Positions 1 to 12,500 of a stretch of DNA of 64,000 nucleotides are shown one piece after another. Origin of the DNA: Rhynochetos jubatus (taxonomy: Eukaryota; Chordata; Aves; Eurypygiformes; Rhynochetidae); assembly GCA_027574665.1 (NCBI GenBank), contig CM050659.1:21429001-21493000 (forward strand). Direction: 5' to 3'. The position numbers were made by a program, and so were the translations under genes. Numbering within the stretch: position 1 is the stretch's first letter; the number at the start of each line of letters is the position of its first letter. The notes below the pieces were generated by a model, which was not told the origin of the DNA, ran no database searches, and saw only the letters and a program-made list of their open reading frames with translations.

Positions 1-3000
1 GGGAAGGTGCAGCGATCGTAACACCGTGGTGAACCAGAGCACCCGAACCCATGGGCTGGCGTCCCCAGTTCTTGCGGGTTTTATACCCCAGCCCCACTCG
101 TCACCGCAGAGGTAAACTGCGTCCGAGAGGAGCCCTGCGTTGTACGCTACCAAACGGGCCAGAGACCAGTTACTGAGCAGAGTCACGGGCCACACCAGGG
201 TGACGGGAGTGCTGTGAACGGGGCTGGCCAACCACACGTAGCAAACAATTTATTGGCTCGTTCCAAAAATCATCCCTGTTAAACTAGGCCTGTCCAGGAG
301 ATGTGACACGGAGACGGATTACGCTGTCGGCAGGGAAGCGACTGCACCCATGACCTGCTAGCTGATGCGTGCCACTGTAAAACCCAGGACAGAGGGAAGG
401 TATTAAGCGAATTAGTGTTTATTATTTATATGGTGCCCACAGTTAGTCAGGGTGGTGCAGACAAGCGTGAAGCCAAGGGCACCACACGGTGCTCAGGAAC
501 TGACAGCAGGCACTGGGAGGGTGATTTAGGACTGTGTGACGAGGTGACAACCTCCAGTAGCAGGAGGGAAGCACAGGCAGGGCTGAATGCCAGCAGGGAC
601 ACAGTGAAGCTTCTGTCCCACCTTGGCTTTTGGCTGGGCTCAGGTGCCTTTTGTAGTGGTGGAGCCCTGTGGCAGACCAGCAGCCTCTGTTCCCAGGAAA
701 ACTTGTCTAACCTCCCTCCCCAGGCGCCAACCTGTCGGCAAAATGCTTCTAGTGAGCACTGGAGTACTGCACACCAGTATCCAAGGATCCTGGTTGGGGT
801 TCCAGGGGTGGCATCTGGCAGAGTGTCACACTGGGATTAAATCAAACGCAGCAGAGCAGACACAGGCATGATAAATATAGTCATGGCTGAGCGATGCCGG
901 CTGTGCCATCAGTGGTCCCCCATTAATACAGGAACAATTACCTAAATGTCTCTCCTACACTAGGTGTCTGGGCTCCTTCTGTAGGCAAGAGAGAGGCAAA
1001 ACATCTTCAGAGCTATTTATCCCACTCGGCTTGATGGGATGAACCATCCTCTCCCCCCAGCTCTCTCCCTTGGCCACAGATGAATAAATGGCCCAGCACA
1101 GAGCAGCTGCCTGACCTCAGACAGCTTGAATTGCCCCATCCCCTGAGCAGGAGGCTCTGCCTCCTCCCAAGGAGCTTAACAGCGTCACAGAGCTGGGGCT
1201 GCGATCCATGCCGATGGGAAAACGTGGGAGAGATGCAAATGCGGAGAAACGTCAGAAATAACCAGAGAGGCCTTTTGAGTCAACACCAGTGCTCCAGGGC
1301 AGGGTTAGCATTTGCTCTGCAGCCTGAACGGACAGGGAGGATTAAACTCTTGTGCACTGATCCACATGGGTGGACGTGCACAGAGGATGCAGCTCGTCCC
1401 CGCATGCCCAAAAGTGGCAGGGCCATTCCAGTGCCACACAGCACCCACGGGACGCAGCCTCCAGCCCCCCTGGCTTGTGCACAGAGCAAGAGTCAGCTGG
1501 GTTTCTGAAGGGGCGTAAAACACATTTGCAAAGCGTTTCGCTGTGACGATACATGAAATGTCAGCTCGTTACCGTGGGGTGGCTTACTCCAGATGCAGCT
1601 CCCAGTGTCTTATTTCAGATTATGATCACATTAAAACAGCCACGGGTTGGCAAGATGAAAAAGGGGGGGTCCCATCAAGAGATCAATTTATCTGCCTGAG
1701 CCTGCCTGAATCCAAGAACAGATCCTCCAGTGGGAATATTATGTCCTTGTAGCTGTTCAGGTCTTCCCAGGAAGGGAACAGGATCTGCGTAGAGCAAATA
1801 GACACCATTACTACCAGGATAAATTAGTAATGGTGAGTGGGAGAGAGAGGAGAGGAAAAGAGGGTATTGTGATTTTTCTTCCTACAGAGTGGGCATCTGA
1901 GCTACTTACACTGTCAGAAAACAGCTCCCTGGCTTCCCCTCCAAGTCCAGAGCTCAGACTGTTGCTTACAGCTCAAGAGCAACTTCAGATTGTTAATAAC
2001 TAGCAGGACGGCATTATGGGTTTAGATGCAAGAAATCTGATTTCCGTTCCTACTGGCAGTGTCTCCAGTTCAGCAACAGCACTGACAGGTCTGTAGAGTG
2101 ACAAAATACACTTGCATTTGCTCTGTTCAACACCGCTAATCTTGCCTTTTCATCAGAAGCTGCAGCACCTGTTGAGGATTAGTTGTGGGGGGTCTTTAAG
2201 GTGCTGCAGGGGATAAAGCAGTGATGCTGGGGCGGTCTGTGTTTTCCATTTTGTACAATACACGGTGCCAAGTAACGCGCCAAACCCTGACTGAAGGGTT
2301 GATGAGCTGGTTACTGCAGTACCAGAACACACCCGAGTCCTCCTGCGGCCCCACAAACTCCACCCTGACCCGCACTGGGAGAGCAGCTCCTCATGGCAGA
2401 GCCACCAGTCCAAGAAGCTTCCTAAAAAGCGCAGAACCTGGGAAAAAGGGGCTGCTCCTGGCTGATCCCATGCAAAGGGGTTCCTGTTTCAAGAGCTTTC
2501 CGCAGGCAAGCGGGATCTTGCCCAGCAGCGATGCTCCGGGAGCAGCACAGCTCCGGTAACACATACCTTACAGCGTGTCTCTGCAGGCACCCCTTCGTGT
2601 GGTGCTTTACAGCCAGCTTCCCAACGTCTTCCACCAACCGCTGCGGCAGCGCTCAGAGGGACATCTCCTCCCGGGCATCCGTTTTAACAGTGACACCTGA
2701 GGGGTGGGAAGTAAGCAGGTGGAAAAGAAAAAGGATTAAGCCATGAAAGGTTAAAGTACAAACCAGCCAGCTGAAATGAGCAACCAAACCTGGTGCTGAA
2801 TATGCCCATTCTTAGTTACCAGGAACTGAAGTGTGTTTATTTATTCAGTTTTTGATACACCACTCAATTTGATACATTTTTTGACTTAACAAGCCTGCAA
2901 AAATACACCATTTTGTATTTCAACAGCTCATGTTTTTACATGGGTTAACAGCAGCACAGTTTTCTCCCCACATCTCCATAGCACTTCAAATTTTTTTTCT

Positions 3001-5210
3001 GTCTTGGTGAAGGATAAAGCTGAGCAAATATTTAGTAATGGATAATTAATTCAACCACTTCTTTTCCTTCTCCTCGGAGACACTCATTCACTAGATGTTG
3101 TTCAAGATTCAACAATTCTTTCTCTTCTTTAGCTAGCTTCTAAACCATTTCCAGTGGTTTCTAATACCTGCAATATGAACAGTGTTGAATGGACATAGGC
3201 CACAGATTAGAGTTACCTGGTGGGGCAGAAATACATGCGAGCCTCATGCTTCCTCTCCCCCTTTTTTTGCTTGTAAGGTTCTCCAGAAAAAGTTACACCA
3301 ACAGGGCAGAAACTCAAAGGAAGCACGTTCGCTCTCAAGTGCACAACACTCGTGGAAAGCAGCTGCCCAGCTCTACTGTAGATACTGAGGTTCGTGTGAG
3401 GACAGCACCTAAGGGTCCCAGCCTGTAACCTGGCACTCCATGGGCCAGCTCCATCCCTGGGGTCACTTCTGTATCCAGCAAGAGCTCAGTGACGGCAGGC
3501 AGCTCCCACTGCCTTGCTGGTACCTGCACGCTTGTGTTGTGGGAAGTACGACACAAACCACGTTTACAATATGCATGCAGGCTTACCTTCTTGTGGATCT
3601 CTGCTTAAGCCATTCTACAATGAACTAGTACAGTCAGAAAACTTTCCACCTGGTTCTCCTTCTTTTTAACCCCTTACTCCCCAGCCCACGTTATCACTGG
3701 CACATGCCTACGGGCCGAGTCTCTTGCTGTCTGTGAACACTGCGCGTAACAATGTCAGCATCGTGAGCCACATACAAACCGGTCGTTACCCGTATACTCA
3801 CAGGCTCCTCCACATGACACGGACAATAAAAGTGCCTTAAATCTTTTTCTCTGATAAAGTGCTTTCTGCACAGTAAATGGAACAGATACGGCATCGCAGA
3901 TTTTACTACCTCGGATAAAGCTGTGTTACAAATGGGCGTGTGGTTTGGCAGCGTAATCTTTTACTCTGATAAACTCTTAAATGCCAAAGAAAGCTTCTTA
4001 AGTTAATCAGGGCTTAATTTAAATAAACAAGCCACCAAAAGATTAACAAAAATCCTCAATGGAATCTGAATGCAAAAATAGCCTGGTCACAAAGTCCCAG
4101 GCCAAGTTCATGAAAGCAACTGCGCTGGTATGAAACCGGCCCACGGAGCCCCTTTTTCTCCCCTTACTGGCCCCACCGATGCAACAAACGTTAATTTTCT
4201 GAAACAGCACCGCAAACATTCCCAGCTCCCCTGACACAAACAGCAGTTTGGGCAACATCGTCACAGCCGCATGTGCTAATGCTGCACACGTGGGGAGGAG
4301 GAGGAGGAGGAGGCAGGATGACTCCTTTTTCGTGATGAAGTCAGCCGAACTCCCCAGGAAGAGACGGGGACCTGTCTGAGCCGAGGGCCCCGGTGTTACC
4401 GACCACGTTCGCAGCCTCAGCAGAACTTCCCTCCTGGAGCACCCTGTGGGATAAGGAAGCGGTCAGGGTGAGAGCAGCAGTCTTGCGGGTAACCTCCCTG
4501 CAACAAGCCACCCCTCCGATGCGCAGGGCTCTTCGTAGGAGTTAAGTTATATGTATGCATAAATATCCACATGTTCCGCACCTAAACGGGTAAAGATAAT
4601 AGCTTAAAAACTCACATCTTAGGCCCAATATTGCTATTTTTACCCCACAAAGGCAATAAATGACCAAACCTTGGTGAACAAAATGTGCCAGGCTGGAGCC
4701 CATACAAAGTATCCTTGGGCTGACATGCTATAGATATCAGCTCCTTCATTAGATAGTCATTAATTAATTCTGCTGCTTTACAGACTCTCAGTGCTTTCAG
4801 TACTACGACTGGTACATTTCCAAGTATTATCTTTTCCCAATTGCAAAAATCTTCATCTATTTTTTCCCATGAAAGCTGCTGATTATCTCCCAAATGTCTT
4901 AATTTCATGAAAAAGTCTCGTTATCTTAAGTGTACATTTTTCCATTCATTTATTTACAACCATCTTTGCTAAACTGAAAACTTACGCCGAGCTTGAGCTA
5001 AATCAATGCATTAAAGAAGAATATAAATATATTCACAGAGCCAAAATCTAGGGCAGGAGAGCTACAAAAAATATTTCTCCATGATATTTCACTTGCCCTT
5101 GGGCAAAAATGGTTCGCTTTGACACAACAAGATTTAACACCTCTTTTGTTTGCTTTTTTGTTACTCAGACCATGCTAAAAATAGATACAAGGAGACCAGG
5201 TGGTGACTAA
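1..5210. other. Intergenic stretch, no gene seen
   Basis: No open frame here has convincing splice sites, a domain signature or repeated codon structure. Visible items are a short GGA run near 4,297-4,313 and several A/T-rich tracts. A 98-codon minus-strand frame at 4,612-4,908 has a protein-like composition but matches no family I know and has no supported splice sites. The stretch lies downstream of the Slp gene and could hold unrecognised 3' UTR. Confidence 0.5.
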
Positions 5211-5215
5211 AGAAA

Positions 5216-6422
5216 AACGTTGTATTTAATCGCAATACGTACATCCGAAACAGAAATTACAAGGCCGCATTTCAAACTGCAGTCGCAACGCCACTCTGCC
5301 ACGGTCAATGTGCCAGGTGAAAAGTTCTTGCAAGCTGCTTTCCAAAAGGAAATTCCAGCCCGGACAACTCGCAGGCCGGCACCAGGTGAAAGGAAGGCTG
5401 GAGGGGCAGCAGGCTATGCAGAGGCCAGAGACCACCCCAGGCAACTCTGCAGCTACCCTTTGTGTTTGTTCACTCCCTACTCACCTCTCCCGCCGGCTCC
5501 CAACATCGTTCCCGCGTGGCTTTGACCTTCCTTTCCCGACCCGTTGTGCCAGGCTGACACGAGACTGTTTCCTACGTCATGATTTCGCACACCAGGCATT
5601 TCAACGGTGCCGTGAGGCCCGTTAGCAATCTATTTTACATTTGGGCAAGCACTTTGGTTTATATTGCACTGAAAGTGGCCCTTCGCAGAGCAACTTGCTT
5701 GAGGTCACTGAGGAAGCCTGTGGGAAAGCTTGGAAAACAGCCCCTCCCTGCAAAATCCTACTAGCTGCAGGACCACCGCTTCCTTCTTGCATATTAAAGC
5801 AGAAATATATTTAACTCCTCATTGTTATCCTCCTCAGGTTGCTTCATTTTCTGCTTCAAACAGTCCTCTCTTTCTTTAGATTCACCTTGGGTGTCAGTTT
5901 TCCTCACGTGAGAGACGTGTTAACACCAGCGGCAAACGCAAAGCTCCCGTTCTGAGTGTGCTGCTGGCAACTTGGAGCAGTTGTCCGTCGAGTACAAAGT
6001 GTACCACTTGCAGGGGAATACGAATAATACCATGCTGCTGCTTTAGTACAACTACACCTCTGCACAGAAACAAAAATGGCACAGGAGAGAGTAAAAAATT
6101 AAAAATATCCGTTTCTCCTTTTCCTTCTGCTAGCATTCCCAGAGCTTAACGGAATTCAAAGATACTGAATAGAAATGATTAAATAAAAAGGCAAGTGAAG
6201 TTTCTTCTTGGTCAAAATGAAGGATAGCATCAGTTTGGCATCTTCCATTTCCTCTGTCAGGGAATTCATTAGTACTTGACATTTAACAACTCCAAAGTGC
6301 TGTCCATCAATCGCCTTACTAACCTGACACTCTCCAGCCCCGTGGATGGTCTCCAGCCTCGGCGCAGGAAGTTTCCTAATTCTAAAGACCACTTTCAGCC
6401 TTTTTACGGCACGAATGGGAGG
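5216..6422 (-). other. Probable 3' UTR of the Slp gene
   Basis: The reading frame stops at 6,423-6,425 on the minus strand. Going downstream, the first good poly(A) signal is ATTAAA (plus-strand TTTAAT at 5,225-5,230), followed by a T-rich tract. No AATAAA on the minus strand occurs between the stop and that point. The 3' end is therefore placed near 5,205-5,220. This is inferred from signals only; a more distal end (for example AATAAA near 4,950) is possible. Confidence 0.4.
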
Positions 6423-6568
6423 TTATTTCAGTTTTTTCCTCCCTGCCAGCGAGCGCAGTGGCAACAATCCCTCAATCCATTCATTGGCAGCCGCCATCAT
6501 CTCCTGCCAAAAGGCCACCTCCTCTTGCGTGGAGTCCATCCAGTCCACAGAGATGCCGTAGCTCAAAC
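6423..6568 (-). CDS. SYTL1/2-like: Slp coding exon 16 (C2B C-terminus and stop)
   Basis: The acceptor is TTGCTCTTTACAG; translation ends with TAA at 6,425-6,423. It encodes [30 protein letters not shown] and a basic tail GRKKLK. The WMDST...W...LPLR ending is diagnostic of the Slp C2B domain. The EGLLPLR form is SYTL1-like. Confidence 0.96.
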
Positions 6569-9500
6569 CTGTAAAGAGCAAGAAAGCTACAACGCTGGGA
6601 CCCACATAGAGAGTTTATAATCCATGAAAAAATACTCAATAGGATGTAACAACATAAAAGGTGCTGGCTTCCCCTCAGCAAGCTGCACCCCAAACACCTC
6701 CCGAGGTCTAAGCCCTTCTCTGAACTGGAATCTCATGCCATCACCTGCCAGAGACATTGTCTCTGAGCAATGGGGAGTATTGGCTCTCCCAGTGGAGCCA
6801 ACGGCACCTCTGCTGAGGCCTTTCAGCATTACATTATCTAAATAAAAACAAAACACACACCCCCCCCCCCCAACAGTAACACCTTAGGCTACACCCAGAC
6901 AGCTCCATCCTCACAATTTGTGATGTAATTCCAGCTGACGCACTCTCAGTACTGATCCCCTACCACACCAACTAGTGTAGCACACCCTGTGTTTCAAATG
7001 TTATTCCTGCTACCAAAGCATTTCAAGAGAGGAGGTGATGTGGACGGAGTCACCAGATGGTGCTGTCCCACATGGCATTCAAGCTGTCTTCATCTCTGAG
7101 CTCTCTTCCCTGGGAGAAGCAGCAATATAACGTTGATTTGTAACACAGTCTCTTTTCCTGTAACAGCAGGAAAACTCTCTGATAGACCCAAGGAGATTCT
7201 TGAGTTTTGCCAGACCTCAGAGCTGATGCTGGCAGAAAATGTGGGAACAGAGGGTTGATACCATGGTACCAGGGCTCCCTTCATCCCAGACACAGTGCAA
7301 GTACCAAGACTCTCACCAATTACTGAGACTCCTCATCCCTGGTTTCTCCCCAACAGGAAAACGCTCTGCAACTCCCCATTATTATCTTGTGGCTCAGCAA
7401 TATGGTAACACAGAGGAAATCACCTACCTGTGCCGAGGCCCAGCCGGATGCCTCCAAGGAAATGGTTGGTCAGTTTTTCGTGATCCCACACAGTCAGTTC
7501 AACACAAGCATCCTTCAGATCCTCCGTATGAAAGCCATCATACACAATCGTGTGATTGAAAACAGGGTTCGTGTCTCGTTTTATGACTCGGGTCTTTTGG
7601 TAACTCTTCTTACTGGTGTCTGGAAGCACATAGCTTTGAGAGGAGGGAAAACACAGCATGTCACCTGAGATTCGAACTGTTCCTACGAAGCACCTTGGTC
7701 TAAACAAGGCTCTGTTCTGAAGAAAGGAGGAATTGGGTCTCAGCGTAAGCAATCTCTGTAGATTTAATGGTAATGTTCATAATTCCTGAAGGTAACTTTT
7801 TACTTTTCCCAAGAAAATCCATTTTAAAAGCGAACATCTTCAGAAAGGAGGGTACTTGCTTAAAATTTCCTGCTTTTGGCAAATTTTTTTTTGCAAACTG
7901 ACTTTTTGCATTAAAAGTGGGCATTACTTTCACATATTTTCACAAATTTTCATCACTTAGATGCCTGAGGGCAGTTCAAAATGGTCAGGCAGGCTTTTGA
8001 GCAGCAAACCTTTCTGCAGGAGAACTCCACAAGGATTTAAAATGTACAAAAAACACGGCGAGCACTTCAAAGCACTGAGAATATCTTAAAATCCCCTTAA
8101 AATACTTTTAATTTTCTGGAATATTTGCAGCACCTTTTCCCATGTAACAGCAGAACTGATGTTGCAGGCTGCCAGAAACACGCACATACTAAATTCTGGG
8201 GAAGATCACAGCGGGATGCAACTGTCTGTATGTCAGTTCTAGCGGGTCCCTAACAAATTTCCAGACTTTGCATACAAGCCCGTACCAAGGCAAAATTCAC
8301 AGCTTCACATGGGCGGAGGTGCAGGGCCCACGTATTGCTTTCACTCAGATGTTACTGAGGGAGTCACAGTGATTGACTAAGAGCTTTATCACAGCAAGGA
8401 TTTTCCTAATTTGGCCACAAGGGCAATTCTCCTCTACAGAGCCCAAAGCCACAGGAAGGCTTTACGGCATGGAGGCACAGCTAGATGCGCCTGAGAAAGC
8501 AGAAGAAACCAAACCGCTCTGTGGAGGCACAGACCCAGGATCAAAGCCAGGACCGTGCTCACGCACTTACCATTTCACAAAGGAGTCAACTCCAGAAGGA
8601 CGCAACTGCAGCAGGTCCTTGACGTCTTTGACCCAAATATGAACTTCGCCAGAGGGAGGATTCTTGGGACCTGCCATTTAGGAGAGAAAAACTGTTGCGC
8701 CAGTCCTTGCAAATGCTAGCAAAATGACAGGCTTCTTCCCCTCCAGGGACCCGAGGGAGCAGCAACATGACTTCTCTGAGTACTCTGCACCACCCTGCCT
8801 GGGTGCCATGGCACTACTACCCGCCCCACCACACTTGCAGCTGCGGAGGGGTCCTGAAACAACGTGCTGGTGCTGTTCTGAAACAGGAGAGGAGAAAGAA
8901 CTGCTGGGAAAACCCAACCTTGTGCTTGCTCCACAGCTAGAGGGGCTGTGTGTTGCTTCTGCCACACCACAGCACCCTACAGTGCCCACAGTGCTCATAA
9001 CAGCTGCTGAGTTTGAGGCTGAGCCCTTCCTCTCTCCCCAGCACCATGGCTGGCTTCAAGGCCAGGCTGGGTGAGGCTGTGAGCAACCTGGTCTAGTGGA
9101 GGGTGTCCCTGCCCATGGCAGGGGGGTTGGAACTGGATGGGCTTTAAGGTTCTTTCCAACCCTAACCATTCTGTGTTTCTATGATCAATCCAGATGTGAA
9201 AATCAGAGGTAGGCTGCAGACAGTGCTATCAAGCACTGCTGGTTGTGCCTTTGTGCTGATCTCTAAGATCTTGCTCTAATGAGATTACTCTTTAACCAGC
9301 CCTTAAACAGATGAGGCACCACAAGTTGCACGCCTGCCCATGAACAAGACTTCTTAATGCATGAAACACGTTTTACCTAGGCTTCCTGGAGGGACATACT
9401 TAATAGACAAATTCATCACTCCTCGATGATCCACACCATTAACAGCAGAAAGGCTCTGCAACAGAAAGAGTTATGATTGACTAAACGAGGGATTGTGTAA

Positions 9501-12500
9501 ACATCAAGACAAACAGCTTTTGAGTTCAGTGCAGGGGCACAGATAGGCAAACTCTGACTCTGCGTGGCTGAGGCAGCCTGTTCTCAGGGCAGCTCCTTTC
9601 TTTGTAGCTTTGTTCTCAAGCTCAGGCCCTCAGAAGCAAAATCCTGAGGATTCAGAGCAAGGCTGCCCTTCCAGACACGGCCAGATGGACATAATAAGGC
9701 ATCTTAGTTCTGAAAGACCTTATTTTCTGCAAAGGGATCTCAAATCAGACCTCTGAAGCCAGAAGCATGCATGAAGCTGTGCAGGCTTTACAGAAGTGGC
9801 ACCTGAATATTTACCTCTCAAGGCATGTTCAACTGCATCACCTAGTACTCTGCTGTTGGTTTTTAAGGGATCGTCTTTACGTGAGGAGAGAGAGAGGCGA
9901 AGTCATGTCAGAGTTTCTGTTATTAGTGTCAGATCACATTTATGAAAGTGTCCCTACAGATCCACCACCAAATAATGCCTGAGAAGGCCTCGTGTTCAGA
10001 GCGCTGAATACTCCACTAACACGTCTGGGGCTAGAGGATGTTTGACTGCACTTCCCTAGGTACAGTTCTGCTCCACCACACCACCCAAAGACCTCAGGGG
10101 AGTCAGGAAGGACTTCTGCCACCCCTAAAGGCTGCAGGGTTGGGCTAGGAAGCGGGATTGAAGCTGAGATGCACTTACTCGGGGCTTCAGCGGGTACCAG
10201 TTGAGTTTCCTGTTGCTCCAGTCCCAGCTGGCCAAGTCTATTTCGATCTCTCCCAAGAAACTGTTACGTCCCAGTGGGTCATTGTGCCAAACAGAGAGAT
10301 TTAATTTTTGGATCAGCAATACCATTTTCTCTATTTTATACTAGAAGAAGAAAGAGAAGTCAGGTTGTTCAAATTTTTCTTCTGGGTTTTTTTTTCACAA
10401 TTGGAAATAAACTACTCAAAAGCTTGAATAAGCTCTGAGACGCTCAAACCAACCCCACACACGCACTACCGGACTGGCCCCGCTCTGAACATCTCTGTTT
10501 TTATCCTGCAGCAATACTACTACCCTGACAAAGCTTTACTGCTGAGCGCCCGGGAACCGAGTGCTCCATTCGTCACAGGGCAAACCCAATATTCTTTCAA
10601 GATTTATTAATACAGGCCCAGGCATTATTAGATAACCCTCTAGGCTTCGATAAGTAAGATCACATAACACGGACCTTCCCTCCTAATCCCACGCCTCGCG
10701 ACTGCGTGCCAGGGAAGGGCAGAACACCCCTTGCTGGGGCTGAAGGCAGCACAGGCTGCAGGTCCCAATCTCATCCAAGGATCACTATGCAGTTTTGACA
10801 GAGAAATCTTGGGTGCCACACAGACACAGGGTGCAGAGAAACCTTTACCATCTGTGCCCTCCCAAACCCGAGGGAAGAGCAGTGCAACACTGGCGGGAGG
10901 CAGGTGAAGAAGCCTGGCCAAGAAGGCAGGATCTATCCAGACCTGGCCTGGTCCGGGTGACTGCTACAACACAGGGTTTCAGAGCTTGTAGCTATTCTTA
11001 CCCGTAACACCTCATTGTAAATGGGATTCACTGTCCTCTTCTTCACTGAAGTTTTCCTCTTACCCATTCTAGCTTTGTCTGGGAGCAGGTAAGTTTTAAC
11101 ATACCTGGAAAAGAAAACAAACTCCAGCTGGATATTGTTCCGTATCGCCAAGCTCTAATAAGCGGGCAAGACTTGTGAAGGGTGGCATGGGAACAAAAGA
11201 CCTGGAGTTGACTCTTTGGAGGCAAAGCTAATTAAGAGCCCTGCTAGGATGTTAACTTGGTTTGCATGTGCAGTTATAAACCTCACTGGAGATGGGTGGA
11301 TGACACCAACGCTCAGAACAGGCAGCTGTCTAGGCAATATGGGAAGCCAGCAAGGCCATACATCCATTTGCTGAAATGCCCATGACTATAGCATCCCTGT
11401 GCAATCAAAATCAGGGCAAAATCAGAGGAGGAAAGAGGTGGAATGTCTTTAAGTCTCTCTCTCAGGGTTCAAATCCAAGTTCCTTTTATTCATCTTTCAA
11501 ACCACAGATCATTAACCTCTGTACAACTACCACTGTGCCCCTAACAGCACTTCCTTACGGATTTTCTTGTCATACAGATACATGTCTGCATCACTGGAGT
11601 TATTACCAAAGAGTATTCACCACAGGGAGATCAAGGTTCATGTGGACACAGAGAGAACACATTCCAGTGATAAGAGGAACTGTCTTTGTAGTGATCAAAG
11701 CTTTCTCAGTCAGTTCAAATTGAAGTCTGTGGCACCATATTTACTGATGCCAATGCCTCCAGAACCACCAGCCAGGAAAGTCCCAGCAGTAAGCATCACC
11801 AGAAGTCTGGAGGAAGGAAGACACCATGACATTTAAAAAGAGAAAACATAGGAAAGAAATTCTCCCAGAACACAAAATTCAGCAATGTGCAAGTCAGAAG
11901 GCACCACAGTGTCACTCACGGGTCAGATCTGCCTTTCTTCTCATCCACGACAGCCAAGTCCTTGCACTGGGACACATGAACCTGGAACTCCCGGTTCTTC
12001 TCGTCATAGTCTAGAGCAAACTCCACGGTACCCTGGGCATCCACACTCCCAAAATCACCACTGTAGACACTGAGCACACTGCCACTCACCTGCCAGGTGG
12101 AAGAGCAAGGTCAGCGCCAAGGAAATAGGCACCCTCCTGACTTTCTGGACAAAGACGATAGTCAGAAAAGGGCATTCCCAGAGAAACAATGTGCAGTTTC
12201 CGTCCTTGTGCAGTACTGTGTCCTTGACACAGAAATAGTACACATTTGCAGCCGTGCTCAAAGCAAGGGTTGAGGAACCTGAATAAGGGTCTCACAAAGA
12301 TGTGCTGTCCTAGACCAGGACTTAGAAGCACTATTCTCCTGAACACTCAGTACATGCGGAAGATTTTTCAGCCCTAAATCCCCAAACTTTGGAAAATGGA
12401 ATCAAATATTACTGGGACACACACGCAAGTCTCTTCCCTTTCCCAGGTCTTACAGTACAAACAGTTGCTATCCTGACCCAGTCTCGTCCCTAAGAAAGAA

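Larger units (their letters stand above)
6569..11919 (-). other. Introns of the C2 region
   Basis: The introns between exons 10 and 16 are 660-940 bp each and carry no further coding sequence that I can support. One holds a CR1 tail (9,053-9,185). A short CA run followed by a C run lies at about 6,853-6,871. Intron sizes are compact, as is usual in birds. Confidence 0.6.

Noticed and set aside
415-840. 141-codon plus-strand frame near the left end
   Set aside because: Low-complexity composition, no splice context, no family; treated as chance.
4612-4908. 98-codon minus-strand frame with protein-like composition
   Set aside because: No family recognised, no supported splice sites or promoter. 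Frames of this length are expected by chance in 64 kb; it may lie in or past the Slp 3' UTR.
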